Assembly (NCBI GenBank): GCA_947074125.1
Contig: CAMTOM010000007.1
Location: 1-15,500 of the forward strand
DNA from: an uncultured Desulfovibrionaceae bacterium
Lineage (GTDB): Bacteria > Desulfobacterota > Desulfovibrionia > Desulfovibrionales > Desulfovibrionaceae
DNA: 15,500 nt
Direction: 5' to 3'
Part shown: in pieces, positions 1-8,279 of the stretch
How positions within the stretch are numbered: position 1 is the stretch's first letter
Layout of the letters: every line of letters starts with the position of its first letter
Notes under the pieces: model-generated
What the model was told of the DNA's origin: nothing
Seen by the model: only the letters and a program-made list of their open reading frames with translations
The model's database searches: none
Program-made: the position numbers and the translations under genes

Positions 1-234
1 CTCGCCTGACGCGCTGTGCCTGGTTTTGTGTGCAGCGTCGCCTAGCCGCGATATCCTTCCATCTTCGCCACGCGGATTTTCCCTACGCGCATTGTGTTCC
101 ACCAGCCGTTTGCCTACTTCTGTTCGTGCCGCTGCCTGCGTTTGCCGCCTGGTTGCGTGTCCTGCTAGCGGACTGGTAAGTTCCATGCCTGTATAGCCAG
201 TCACGCCGATAAGACCAACGGAAAAAGATGTCAT
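1..234 (-). CDS. argC: N-acetyl-gamma-glutamyl-phosphate reductase, 5' part only (runs off the window)
   Basis: ArgC reduces N-acetylglutamyl phosphate to the semialdehyde with NADPH in cytoplasmic arginine synthesis. The frame opens with ATG at 234, has GAGG five bases upstream, and starts only 7 bases after the preceding gene. Residues 6-19 read VGLIGVTGYTGMEL, the NADP-binding glycine motif of ArgC, followed by LAGH and a stretch ending GKRLVEH that resembles the family. After about residue 50 I no longer recognise ArgC: the expected PFLRG and FLAVPH motifs are missing although the frame stays open for all 78 codons to the window edge. Codons here (three AGG, two CTA, one ATA) look unlike the neighbours. 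It may be a divergent, decayed or mis-sequenced argC. The identity of the start is fairly sure; intactness is not. Confidence 0.68.
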   Translation of the reverse strand, partial: MTSFSVGLIGVTGYTGMELTSPLAGHATRRQTQAAARTEVGKRLVEHNARRENPRGEDGRISRLGDAAHKTRHSASGE

Positions 235-241
235 GAGAGCC

Positions 242-508
242 TCAATTTTTTTTAATAACAAACTTCATACGCACTTCATAGAGGATGCCTTCTATGAGGG
301 CGTGTTCTTCTTCAGTCAGATTGTTTTTTGTTTTTTCATGAAGCATTTCAAGCGTTTCAATGGAATGCTGGGCGAGCTCCAAATCTTGTGAAAGGGCACC
401 GGATTCTGGATCGGGCACTTCGCCCAGTTGTACCAGCGTTGAGGACGCTAATGAAAGAACAAAAGTGGAAAAGGTGACTTGTGGCAGTATGGGGGTTTCC
501 TCACTCAT
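242..508 (-). CDS. DUF1844 domain protein
   Basis: A small cytoplasmic protein of 88 residues matching the DUF1844 family, whose function is unknown. Visible hallmarks are PQVTFSTFVLSLASSTLVQLG near the N-terminus, then GEVPDP, and the LTEEEHALIEGILYEVRMKF block at the C-terminus. The family is usually about 80-120 residues, so it is complete. The start at 508 is preceded by AAGGAG at good spacing. It lies 38 bases after the aminotransferase gene and 7 bases before argC, so it is probably co-transcribed with both. The same DUF1844-argC pairing is, from memory, common in Desulfovibrio, but nothing in the sequence shows a role in arginine synthesis. The 3' end carries a run of eight A on the coding strand. 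Confidence 0.85.
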   Translation of the reverse strand: MSEETPILPQVTFSTFVLSLASSTLVQLGEVPDPESGALSQDLELAQHSIETLEMLHEKTKNNLTEEEHALIEGILYEVRMKFVIKKN

Positions 509-546
509 ACCTGACTCCTTATGAATAAGATACGTTTCCGGAGGGC

Positions 547-1731
547 TTAACTATGCGCAGGGGGAATAGCCTGTCCGGGTTGAACAAGAAGCGCGTGATG
601 ATACGCATTGAGCGCCTGTTCAAGATAATCACGAGAAGCGCTATAGCCACCCACCTGTACCAAAGAATATTGCAATGCGTGGAGGCCAGCAAGTACGTCT
701 GCCCAGTCAAGCCATCCCATATGCCCAATGCGTATGACGCTGCTTTTAAGGTGATCCTGCCCGCCAGCCATATACACGCCAAAGTATTCAGCGGCCATCT
801 TTACCACATTGGGAGCGCTGACGCCTGAAGGAAGGCGTACGCTGGTCAGTCCCCATGTGAAATGGGAAGGGGCAAGAAAGTCCAGCCCAAGCGCCTGTAC
901 GCCTGTACGGGTAAGCATGGTAAGTGCCCACTGTTTGCGATAAAGTTCATCCAGATCTGCTTCCAGCAGCATATCCATGCTTTCATTCAAGCCCATAATC
1001 AAGTTGACTGGAGAAGTAAAAAGAGTTTGCCCCTTAAGGCAGTTGTCGCGTTCTTTGGGAAGATTGAAATAAAAACAGTCAGAGCTGATTTCCTCTGCTT
1101 TTTTCCATGCGCGGGATGAAAGGGCGAGCAGGGCAAGGCCTGGGGGAAGCATGAGCCCTTTTTGTGAGCCTGTCAGCAAGCAGTCAATTTTCCAGTCGTC
1201 CATTGGACAGGGGGAAATACCTACTGCCGAGATCCCGTCAACGACCAGAAGAACATCTGTTTTACTGGTAAGAGCCGCAATGTCTTTTATGGGATGCAGC
1301 ACGCCTGTGGATGTTTCTGAGGCCTGAACAAGTACACCACGCAATGAGGGGTCTTTGGTGAGAGCTTCCTGTATAGCCTGTGACGTGACCGCTTCACCCC
1401 AAGGGACTTCAAGGGTAACACATTCAATCCCTCGTGTCTGGGCAATATTGCGCCAGCGCTGACCGAATTTCCCGCCTTCGACAACGAGAACCTTTTCGCC
1501 AGGTTTGAAAAGACCATGCACAGCGGCTGTCATGGCGCCAGTTCCAGAACAGCTCAGGGGAAGCACGACTTCCTGAGTGCCAAAGAGTGTGCGCAATTTC
1601 CCCTGAAGGGCGTGCAGTGTTTCTTTAAAGACACTTTTACGGTGATGTATCATGTCTTGCGCGAGCACCAGGCGTACTCGTTCGGGCAGGGGTGTTGGGC
1701 CAGGGGTAAGCAGACGGATTTTGTTGCGCAT
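547..1731 (-). CDS. class V PLP-dependent aminotransferase (serine-pyruvate / alanine-glyoxylate type)
   Basis: A soluble fold-type I PLP enzyme of 394 residues that probably moves an amino group between a small amino acid (serine or alanine) and pyruvate or glyoxylate. The start motif LLTPGPTPLP (residues 7-16), ETSTGV (139-144), VVDGIS (163-168) with the PLP-contacting Asp165, SQKGLMLPPG (189-198) with the Schiff-base Lys191, and IRIGHMG (333-339) all match the alanine-glyoxylate aminotransferase family. The frame is open upstream to an ATG at 1881, but that would overlap rlmI by about 140 bases. The ATG at 1731 has GGAAG upstream, begins 10 bases after the rlmI stop and gives the family's usual N-terminus. 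The real substrate cannot be read from sequence; relatives act in photorespiration-like, serine and purine catabolic routes. Confidence 0.85.
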   Translation of the reverse strand: MRNKIRLLTPGPTPLPERVRLVLAQDMIHHRKSVFKETLHALQGKLRTLFGTQEVVLPLSCSGTGAMTAAVHGLFKPGEKVLVVEGGKFGQRWRNIAQTRGIECVTLEVPWGEAVTSQAIQEALTKDPSLRGVLVQASETSTGVLHPIKDIAALTSKTDVLLVVDGISAVGISPCPMDDWKIDCLLTGSQKGLMLPPGLALLALSSRAWKKAEEISSDCFYFNLPKERDNCLKGQTLFTSPVNLIMGLNESMDMLLEADLDELYRKQWALTMLTRTGVQALGLDFLAPSHFTWGLTSVRLPSGVSAPNVVKMAAEYFGVYMAGGQDHLKSSVIRIGHMGWLDWADVLAGLHALQYSLVQVGGYSASRDYLEQALNAYHHALLVQPGQAIPPAHS

Positions 1732-1741
1732 ATGCTCTTCC

Positions 1742-2932
1742 TTATTCTTTATGAAATCGTGCGATGAGGCATTTAAGATAGGCTGTTTCGGGCATGGCAT
1801 AATGAACGGGATGGTCTGCCCCTTGTGTTCCTGTGTAGAGAATTTCACCATGCAGGCGACGTTTTGCGGCTGCTTGAGCAATGCAGCGGTGCAGTGCCTG
1901 AAGTTCTAAATGGTGCGAACAGGAGCATGTCACGAGGATACCACCATCTTCCAGTAAATCAAGTGCCAGGGCATTGGCTTTTGCATAGGCTTTCAGGCCT
2001 AATGCGGCATCTTTACGCCGTTTGATAAAGGCAGGCGGGTCAAGGCAGACAAGACCAAAACGCCGCTCTTCTTCCTTCAGGCGCCCCAGTTCCTGCAAGG
2101 CATCTCCCTGAATGGTACTGGCAGGGCAGGATGCCATATTGGCGGCGCTTTGCATGGCATAGTCAAGCGCAGGGGCGGAAGCGTCCATAAAAGTGACTGA
2201 AGCTGCGCCTTGCTGTGCTGCGGTCAGTCCGAAACCTCCAACATAGCTGAAAATATCCAAAACATGCTGCTCTGTGGCATAGCGAGCCGCTTCTTTGCGG
2301 TTATTGCACTGATCAAAAAACCATCCTGTTTTTTGTCCTTGCAGGTAGGGGATCTGGAAGTGAACGCCATTTTCGGGAACAATAAGTGTTTCTGGGGGAT
2401 TTCCCAGGGCAGTACGCTGCTCTAAAGGGAGATTCTCCAGTGTGCGGCTGGGGGTAGTATTGCGCAGCAAAATGGAAGAAGGGTGCACAAGATCTGTCAG
2501 GACATCCACTATTTCCGAGGTGTGTACGTCCATTCCTGCGGTAGTGATCTGTAAGGAAAGATGTTCGCCATAGCGGTCAATAACAAGACCTGGCAGGAAA
2601 TCACCTTCGCCATGGCACAGGCGGTAAAAAGGTTCTTTCCAGAGGCGTTCCCGCAAGTGAAGGGCGTGTTCCAGACGTTTGCGCAGCAGGGCGGCATCAA
2701 GAGTGACATTGGCTTTGTGGCTGACAAGGCGGGCACAGATAAGTGAATGAGGATTGACGTAAGCGCTCCCCAGCATGGCTCCTCGATGATCTGCTATTAG
2801 CGCCATCTCACCGGAAGCAAATTGGGTAAGGGGGGACTTGTGGATATCCACCTCATTGCTGAATATCCACAAATGTCCCGCACGGATGCGTCGTTCTTCC
2901 TGACGCTTAAGGTACAGTGTACGCATATCCAT
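1742..2932 (-). CDS. rlmI: RlmI-like 23S rRNA (cytosine-C5) methyltransferase
   Basis: A SAM-dependent methyltransferase of 396 residues, the same length as E. coli RlmI, which methylates C5 of cytosine 1962 in 23S rRNA. An N-terminal PUA-like RNA-binding domain covers about residues 1-75. The methyltransferase domain carries KTGWFFDQCNNR (201-212), the SAM-binding LDIFSYVGGFG (225-235), DPPAF (298-302) and the TCSCSHH catalytic region (335-341) with candidate nucleophile Cys338. The start at 2932 lacks a strong ribosome binding site; an in-frame ATG two codons later at 2926 is an alternative. It starts 12 bases after the upstream gene and ends 10 bases before the aminotransferase, consistent with one transcript. 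The exact rRNA position methylated is inferred from family membership. Confidence 0.85.
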   Translation of the reverse strand: MDMRTLYLKRQEERRIRAGHLWIFSNEVDIHKSPLTQFASGEMALIADHRGAMLGSAYVNPHSLICARLVSHKANVTLDAALLRKRLEHALHLRERLWKEPFYRLCHGEGDFLPGLVIDRYGEHLSLQITTAGMDVHTSEIVDVLTDLVHPSSILLRNTTPSRTLENLPLEQRTALGNPPETLIVPENGVHFQIPYLQGQKTGWFFDQCNNRKEAARYATEQHVLDIFSYVGGFGLTAAQQGAASVTFMDASAPALDYAMQSAANMASCPASTIQGDALQELGRLKEEERRFGLVCLDPPAFIKRRKDAALGLKAYAKANALALDLLEDGGILVTCSCSHHLELQALHRCIAQAAAKRRLHGEILYTGTQGADHPVHYAMPETAYLKCLIARFHKE

Positions 2933-2944
2933 TCGTATAAAAGC

Positions 2945-4390
2945 CTAGTCTGCCTTGGCTGGGAAAAGCTTCCAGAGCTGTTCCTGAAGGGGGGTTGTTC
3001 CTGGTGTTTTTGTCAGGGAAAATACTTCGGCTGGATTTTGTTGTACCAGACCAACAATGGAAACAGGCTTCTTGGTTAATGACAAAGAAATGGTTCCAGG
3101 GTTTTTCACGAAATCAACAAGAGTATTTCCCAGTTCACGACTTTGAGGATCTGCCTGTTCCAGATTTTTCACTTCTTCAGTCAGGAGTGTATCAAGAGCC
3201 GCAGGTGTGGGGATCATGGAGCCTATCAGGCAGGCAACAAGTCCCTTATCTTCAAGAGTGGCGGTGAGCGCATGCAAGCGTGTGGTTGCAAGGGCTGCTG
3301 TGCCAGCAGATGTGGGCATGGTGGGGAGATCAGAGGCAACGTGCAGTGTGAGCTTGCCAAGATCGGTAACGGTGATTTGCGTGTTGTTGTTCAGAAGATG
3401 CTTGTCATTGATTTGCACATCAGCCGAAAAAGAACCCTGAAGTGTTTGAAGATGTGGGAAACGTACGCCGCTGAATGTGCTCACAAGGGTGGCAGGCAAG
3501 GAAAAATCATCCAGACTGAGCTTGATGTCGAAGGGCTTTTGTGAAAGCCAGTCGATGCGCAGATTCTTAAAAGAAACAGGAGCAAGAGGTGTTGTAATGT
3601 TAAAATCAGACAATGTCAGTTTTTCAAAGAGAGGTTGTGTCAGCTCTGGGAGTTCGTCCAGCTGTGGCTGGCGTCCATTTGTCTGATATGCCATGAGGCG
3701 ATCAAAAAATTCCTGTGAGAACATATGCAGAGTTTCACAGTTGATGGAGCCGATTTTTGCGATTGACATATTAGCCATGCTAAACTGGATATCCTGTAAT
3801 GTCATGGATTTTCCGCTTTTTCCATTCCAGTCTTGTGAGCTTCCAGAGGCAATGGTACATGTCAGGGTGCCCTGAGGCAGAGGCATGGAAATCGTGAAAT
3901 CTTTTTGTGTATCGTGGGTATAGGCAATACCGCTTGCGAGCTCATAAGGAGTGATGGCGTCTCCTTGTGTGAGCACCTTTGTCAGGAGAGCGCCTGAGGC
4001 CTGAAAATTTGTTATTGTGCGGGAAGCGAGGCGGCCAGAGGTAGAACCATTTTTTACAGTAATATTGTTAGCGGCAATAGTGCTCGCAAGTGTGATAAAG
4101 GTGTCGGCGGGGATGTTGTTCCAGTTTACTGTAAACAGTGAAAAAGGAAGACTGGCATCAATAGTTTTTGCCGTGTAGCTTTCTTGCTGGCTTTCGTTGG
4201 TAATCTGGGCGTTTTCCAGACGGACATTCTGAGTGAGGATATTAAATCCGACTTTTTCAAAAGTGAGCGTATATGGAGTAAGTGAAAGCTGTGTGAGACC
4301 TGTAGCAATTTTGCTTTCCAGATATTTTTGAGCGCCCCAAACAGAAAAGGCAATAATAATGAGAAGGGGAATGAAAATGCGTTTTAACAT
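2945..4390 (-). CDS. membrane-anchored periplasmic protein of unknown function
   Basis: I do not recognise this 481-residue protein. Residues 1-4 are positively charged and residues 5-20 form a hydrophobic segment, with no clear signal-peptidase site, suggesting a signal anchor with the rest in the periplasm. The remainder is rich in Ser, Thr, Leu and Asn with alternating polar and hydrophobic residues (for example FEKVGFNILTQNVRLENAQI, about 44-63). This suggests a largely beta-stranded protein, loosely reminiscent of AsmA-like or DUF945-like proteins. There are no metal-binding clusters or catalytic motifs. The start at 4390 has GGAG eight bases upstream. It is the first gene of the minus-strand group leading into rlmI. 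Expression as a real protein is likely from its length and operon position; the function is open. Confidence 0.75.
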   Translation of the reverse strand: MLKRIFIPLLIIIAFSVWGAQKYLESKIATGLTQLSLTPYTLTFEKVGFNILTQNVRLENAQITNESQQESYTAKTIDASLPFSLFTVNWNNIPADTFITLASTIAANNITVKNGSTSGRLASRTITNFQASGALLTKVLTQGDAITPYELASGIAYTHDTQKDFTISMPLPQGTLTCTIASGSSQDWNGKSGKSMTLQDIQFSMANMSIAKIGSINCETLHMFSQEFFDRLMAYQTNGRQPQLDELPELTQPLFEKLTLSDFNITTPLAPVSFKNLRIDWLSQKPFDIKLSLDDFSLPATLVSTFSGVRFPHLQTLQGSFSADVQINDKHLLNNNTQITVTDLGKLTLHVASDLPTMPTSAGTAALATTRLHALTATLEDKGLVACLIGSMIPTPAALDTLLTEEVKNLEQADPQSRELGNTLVDFVKNPGTISLSLTKKPVSIVGLVQQNPAEVFSLTKTPGTTPLQEQLWKLFPAKAD

Positions 4391-4523
4391 ACATGTACTC
4401 CAGCAACAGAAGAATCTGTGGTGTAAGGATGAGTAAAAACAGGAAATGGTTTAGTATTCTCTGGCACAGGAGCATTTCTGCGAGAGAAAAATACCTTTCT
4501 GTATCGTTTTTGATGCAGCATCG

Positions 4524-6110
4524 TTAATCTATACGATGGTGGCAGCCAAGGCTTTCACGATTACGCAAAGCTGCCTGAGTAATCAGATACGCAGTCTGTG
4601 AACCATGAAAAAGATCCACCAGACGCGGGGAAATTCGTGTGCGCTTGTAAAAGTCATGAATGTGCCGCACGAGATTGCGCATGTCTTCAAATGCCCGACG
4701 CAGGCGCGCAGTAGAGCGGGTAATGCCAACATAGTTCCACATGGTATGGCGTATATTCACCCAGTCTTGAGCGAGCAGGGCGGTATCGTCATTGTGCTCG
4801 TCGCCCAGATGTTCCCAGTCTTCAATGGCATCATAGAGTGTTTTGGGGATTGAAGAGGGTTCTTGCAGGCGTGCGGCGATATCAGAACCGCAGCTTGCGC
4901 CCCAGACAAGTCCTTCCAGAAGAGATGTGCTGGCCAGGCGGTTTGCGCCATGCAAGCCTGTACAGGCACATTCGCCAACAGCGTACAGACCATGCAGGGT
5001 AGTACGTCCGTGAGTATCTGTCAAAATTCCCCCGCAAGAATAGTGTGCGGCAGGCACAACGGGAATGGGATCACTGCAAATGTCGATACCGACTTCCTGA
5101 CAGTTGCGCCAGACGGTTGGGAAGCGTTTGGGGAGGTCATGTTCCATACGGCTCGCATCAAGGAAAAGGCATGGTGCTCCTGTACGGAGCATGAGATCTA
5201 TCATGGCCTGGGCAACAATATCACGTGGTGCCAAATCGCCGCGTGGGTCATAGCGCAGCATGAAAGGATCACCATGCGTATCGAGAAGGCGTGCGCCTTC
5301 GCCTCGCATGGCTTCGGTAATCAGAGGGCGGCGGTGGGAGAGCTCCTGATAGAGAGCTGTGGGGTGGAATTGCATGAATTCCAGATTGGCCAATGTCGCT
5401 CCTGCGCGAAAAGCCATGGAGATACCAGAGCCAACGCACGAAGGGGCATTGGTAGAGTGAAGAAATACCTGACCTACACCACCCGTTGCCAGAACAGTCC
5501 ATTCTGCCAGAATGGTTTCTGTCTGTTTGCTTGTGCCACTACAGATGTAGGCGCCAAGGCAGCGATTGGAAATATCATAGCGGTATTGAGAGCAGCGGGC
5601 GTGGTGATGGCTTGTGAGCAGGTCAATGGCTGTTCGGTGTGTCAGAACGGTGATACGTGGGTGCTTGGAGACGGAACGTGTCAGCCCTTCCATGATCGCC
5701 CGTCCGGTGTAATCAGCGGTATGGAGGATGCGTGGTGTGGCGTGCCCCCCTTCGCGTGTGAGGTTGAGAGAGCCATCGGGGCTTTTATCAAAAAGCACCC
5801 CTGCTTTTTGCATTAAGACCTCTTCTACCTGGCGCGGACCGTGTTCACAGAGATATTGTATGGCCTTAGCATAATTATAGTCATGTCCGGCGGTACGAAT
5901 GTCCTTTTCCAGTGCGGGCGCATCATTACCTGTGGCAGCTTTGTAAACAATACCACCCTGGGCAAGTTCAGAATTGCCGCCTTCAAGGTTTTGTCCTGCG
6001 TTGATGAGGGTGACGTCGTGGCCTGCATCAGCAAGAGTTAGCGCGGTGGTACAGCCTGCAATGCCAGAGCCAATGACCAGAACCTGGGTGAAGCGGCGGG
6101 AAGTGGACAT
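4524..6110 (-). CDS. nadB: L-aspartate oxidase
   Basis: This FAD enzyme oxidises L-aspartate to iminoaspartate, the first step of de novo NAD synthesis; in anaerobes fumarate is the usual electron acceptor. The 528 residues include the FAD dinucleotide motif GSGIAG (14-19), NSELAQGGI (46-54), EFMQFHPTAL (244-253), EAMRGEGA (266-273), LAPRDIVAQAM (294-304) with the catalytic-type Arg, HYSCGGI (356-362) and GLHGANRLASTSLLEG (385-400), all diagnostic of NadB. This separates it from the related succinate dehydrogenase and fumarate reductase flavoproteins. The C-terminal helical domain is present. The ATG at 6110 has AAGGA at good spacing and lies 29 bases after nadA. It is the last gene of the nadC-nadA-nadB group. 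No clear terminator is visible in the 133 bases before the next gene. Confidence 0.95.
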   Translation of the reverse strand: MSTSRRFTQVLVIGSGIAGCTTALTLADAGHDVTLINAGQNLEGGNSELAQGGIVYKAATGNDAPALEKDIRTAGHDYNYAKAIQYLCEHGPRQVEEVLMQKAGVLFDKSPDGSLNLTREGGHATPRILHTADYTGRAIMEGLTRSVSKHPRITVLTHRTAIDLLTSHHHARCSQYRYDISNRCLGAYICSGTSKQTETILAEWTVLATGGVGQVFLHSTNAPSCVGSGISMAFRAGATLANLEFMQFHPTALYQELSHRRPLITEAMRGEGARLLDTHGDPFMLRYDPRGDLAPRDIVAQAMIDLMLRTGAPCLFLDASRMEHDLPKRFPTVWRNCQEVGIDICSDPIPVVPAAHYSCGGILTDTHGRTTLHGLYAVGECACTGLHGANRLASTSLLEGLVWGASCGSDIAARLQEPSSIPKTLYDAIEDWEHLGDEHNDDTALLAQDWVNIRHTMWNYVGITRSTARLRRAFEDMRNLVRHIHDFYKRTRISPRLVDLFHGSQTAYLITQAALRNRESLGCHHRID

Positions 6111-6139
6111 AGTATATATCCTTCGGAAAATGTATTCGT

Positions 6140-7180
6140 TTAGACAGATGCTTTTGCGCAGACATCCAGCATGCGTGTCAGAGAATTTTTGGCGTGTTGT
6201 GCCTGTTCAGCAGCGATGCTGATCACGGGAGCCTTGTCTTGAGAAATATCTTCAAGAAGCTGCAAGAGTTTTGCTTCAGTTGTTTTGCCCATATGTGAAC
6301 AGGAGACTGCACGAAGGGGCAGGATGGTACAGTGTGTTTCATGGCGTTTGCGCAGGCGCTCTACAAGATTGTTTTCTGTACCAATAATAATGGTTTCGCC
6401 TGGTGCTGCCTGGCGGGCATACTCAATCAGAAAAGAGGTTGAGCCAGCCGCATCGACATGATCAACAACCTCAGGAGAACATTCTGGATGCACGGCAATC
6501 CGACAGTCAGGATATTGTGAACGTATGGCTGCGATATGCTGATGACGTATTTTGGCATGAATGGCACAACAGCCTGGCCAGAGGAGCAGGGGGACGTCAT
6601 TACGGGAAGACTCCTGCTCCATGCCTTGCAGGGTAATGGAAAGAATACGCCAGTCTTGTGGAGAAAGTCCGAGTTTTTTTGCCGTATTGCGTCCGAGGTG
6701 GCGATCTGGCAGAAAAAGAACCCCATCTCCCTGGCGCAAAGCCCAGTCCAGCATGACTTGTGCATTTGCCGATGTGCATACTGCACCACCGAATTCGCCT
6801 ACAACGGCCTTCAGTGAGACTGAAGTGTTTACATATGCCAGTGGGATAATCTTTCGACCTTTGGCGCACAGGCGTTGCAAGACACGTCGTGCGAGGTCTG
6901 CTGGAGCTTGTTGGGACATGACACAGTTTGCTTCCGTGTCTGGCATGTGGACAGACTGTCCCTGTCGAGCCAGGAGTGCTGCGGATTCTGCCATAAAGTA
7001 AACGCCACAGAAAATGATATGTGGTGCGTTTTCCTGAGCGACTTTGCGTGCCAGCTCAAGAGAGTCTCCAATGATGTCGCAGTGTTGTATAATGCTGTCA
7101 CTTTGGTAATGATGGCCTGTGATAAGTATCCTGTTCCCGAGTTGCTTTTTCAGCTCAGAAATTTGATGACTGAAGCTCAT
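6140..7180 (-). CDS. nadA: quinolinate synthase
   Basis: NadA condenses iminoaspartate from NadB with dihydroxyacetone phosphate to quinolinate using a [4Fe-4S] cluster, in the cytoplasm. The 346 residues fit the family. The three cluster cysteines can be placed by motif: Cys86 in EANCVMS, Cys205 in WPGCCAIH (201-208) and Cys294 in AVSCSHMG. Other family marks are GHHYQSD (22-28), GDSLELA (38-44), FCGVYFMAE (57-65), AYVNTS (115-120), LPDRHLGRN (157-165) and HPECSPEVV (231-239). The start at 7180 has AGGAG seven bases upstream. It is 79 bases downstream of nadC and 29 bases upstream of nadB. A fourth cysteine next to Cys205 (Cys204) is a mild oddity. The cluster is oxygen sensitive, in keeping with an anaerobe. 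Confidence 0.95.
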   Translation of the reverse strand: MSFSHQISELKKQLGNRILITGHHYQSDSIIQHCDIIGDSLELARKVAQENAPHIIFCGVYFMAESAALLARQGQSVHMPDTEANCVMSQQAPADLARRVLQRLCAKGRKIIPLAYVNTSVSLKAVVGEFGGAVCTSANAQVMLDWALRQGDGVLFLPDRHLGRNTAKKLGLSPQDWRILSITLQGMEQESSRNDVPLLLWPGCCAIHAKIRHQHIAAIRSQYPDCRIAVHPECSPEVVDHVDAAGSTSFLIEYARQAAPGETIIIGTENNLVERLRKRHETHCTILPLRAVSCSHMGKTTEAKLLQLLEDISQDKAPVISIAAEQAQHAKNSLTRMLDVCAKASV

Positions 7181-7221
7181 ACCATTCTCCTCTTCAGTTC
7201 TGGGAAAAATATCTTATGTGT

Positions 7222-7252
7222 TTGCACGCATGTTTTCATGAAAAGTGTGCAA
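7222..7252. repeat. inverted repeat between nadC and nadA
   Basis: TTGCACGC (7222-7229) and GTGTGCAA (7245-7252) are inverted copies with one mismatch, flanking the inner palindrome TTTTCATGAAAA (7233-7244). It lies in the 79-base nadC-nadA gap. It could be a regulator's operator or an mRNA hairpin. On the minus strand a weak promoter for nadA overlaps it (ATGAAA, 17 bases, TAAGAT). It does not look like a terminator, because the T run follows only about 12 bases later. Confidence 0.4.
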
Positions 7253-7259
7253 GTCAGCG

Positions 7260-8168
7260 TTATTGCAATTTTGTCTGGGCATTTTGGCGTTCACGGTTCA
7301 GGCGCATGCTGAAGTCTGCTGCTGGTGCTGAGTGGGTGAGACGGCCTACAGAAATAAAGTTGGCGCGGCGGGTTCCTGTGAGAGCAAGGCTGCGGATATT
7401 TTCCAGACAGACGCCGCCGCTAATTTCCACTTCAATGTGCGGAGGAACAAGAGCCAGCGCTCTGGCGAGCTGATCTCCTGTCATATTGTCCATCATAATG
7501 CGATTGACCTTGGCTTCCAGCGCCTCCAGTACTTCATGTTCTGTACGGCATTCTACTTCGATGGGGGGGCACTGGGAGGCATAGGTGCTGCGTAAACGTT
7601 GCACAGCTTCCAGAATGGAACCTGCCTGGTCAATGTGGTTGTCTTTGAGCATGAGCATTTCTTCAAGATCCATGCGATGATTTCTACCTCCCCCCAGCCT
7701 GACGGCGTATTTTTCAACCTGACGCAGGCAGGGAATGGTTTTGCGTGTATCCAGCAGTATTACTCCTGTATCTTCCAGTTCCTGTACATAGCGACGTGTG
7801 AGGTTGGCAATGCCAGAAAGGTGGGTGATGAAGTTTAGGATAACACGCTCTGCCTTGAGGAGAGCACGTGCTGAGGCATGGATGCGGGCAATTTCTGTCA
7901 TCGCATCAACAAGAGTGCCTTCGGGGCACAGGTGCTGCCAGTGACATGGTTCGCCCAGGATCTCAAATACCATGGGGATGAGAGGCATACCCGCAACAAT
8001 GCTTTTTTCTTTGGCTACTATAGAGGCACGCATGCGTTCGCCCAGAGAAAAAAGCGCATTGCTTGTGAGATCATCGCCATCTTCACGCAAGGCAAGGTGT
8101 ATGGATTCGCGGAGCTGGGATAAGCCCTCTTCAGAGAAGTGACTGAAAAAAGAAACAGATTGTGTCAT
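7260..8168 (-). CDS. nadC: nicotinate-nucleotide diphosphorylase (carboxylating), quinolinate phosphoribosyltransferase
   Basis: NadC joins quinolinate with phosphoribosyl diphosphate and releases CO2, giving nicotinate mononucleotide. The 302 residues show LREDGDDLTS (27-36), ERVILNFITHLSGIA (107-121), DTRKTIPCLR (140-149), GGGRNHRMDL (159-168), LKDNH (174-178), EVEC (204-207), MMDNMT (225-230), EISGG (248-252) and SVGRLTHSAP (273-282), which cover the active site of the family. The start at 8168 gives the usual N-terminal length but no Shine-Dalgarno sequence precedes it. A -10-like hexamer CATAAT lies at 8183-8178 on the minus strand, very close to the start, so a short or absent leader is possible. 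It is first in the nadCAB group and diverges from mgtE across about 210 bases. Confidence 0.93.
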   Translation of the reverse strand: MTQSVSFFSHFSEEGLSQLRESIHLALREDGDDLTSNALFSLGERMRASIVAKEKSIVAGMPLIPMVFEILGEPCHWQHLCPEGTLVDAMTEIARIHASARALLKAERVILNFITHLSGIANLTRRYVQELEDTGVILLDTRKTIPCLRQVEKYAVRLGGGRNHRMDLEEMLMLKDNHIDQAGSILEAVQRLRSTYASQCPPIEVECRTEHEVLEALEAKVNRIMMDNMTGDQLARALALVPPHIEVEISGGVCLENIRSLALTGTRRANFISVGRLTHSAPAADFSMRLNRERQNAQTKLQ

Positions 8169-8250
8169 GAAAAAGTCATTATGGGGGTATAAAAGAATTG
8201 GAAGTGCAGCTCTTTCCCCTTTACGAGCCGCAATGAGGTTGGTACAGTTG

Positions 8251-8279
8251 TTGTCCCAGATAAATTATGGCGGCATACT
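8251..8279 (+). promoter_or_regulatory. candidate sigma-70-type promoter for mgtE
   Basis: TTGTCC (8251-8256) and CATACT (8274-8279) are separated by 17 bases, each matching 4 of 6 consensus positions. They lie about 100 bases upstream of mgtE in the divergent gap with nadC. The leader between them and the gene shows no M-box or other riboswitch that I can recognise. The assignment is weak and rests only on pattern matching. Confidence 0.3.

Noticed and set aside
1732..1881. Upstream extension of the aminotransferase frame by 50 codons
   Set aside because: It overlaps the rlmI coding region, is not homologous to the family, and the ATG at 1731 has a ribosome binding site and the normal N-terminus.
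4391..4523. Possible terminator or promoter between nadB and the periplasmic protein gene
   Set aside because: Only a 5-bp stem (ATCGT/ACGAT) is visible and no promoter pair with good spacing; nothing can be supported.
4863..5816. Long open frame on the plus strand (317 codons) opposite nadB
   Set aside because: It is fully antisense to a clear NadB, is unusually rich in cysteine and resembles no family; it follows from the codon bias of nadB.
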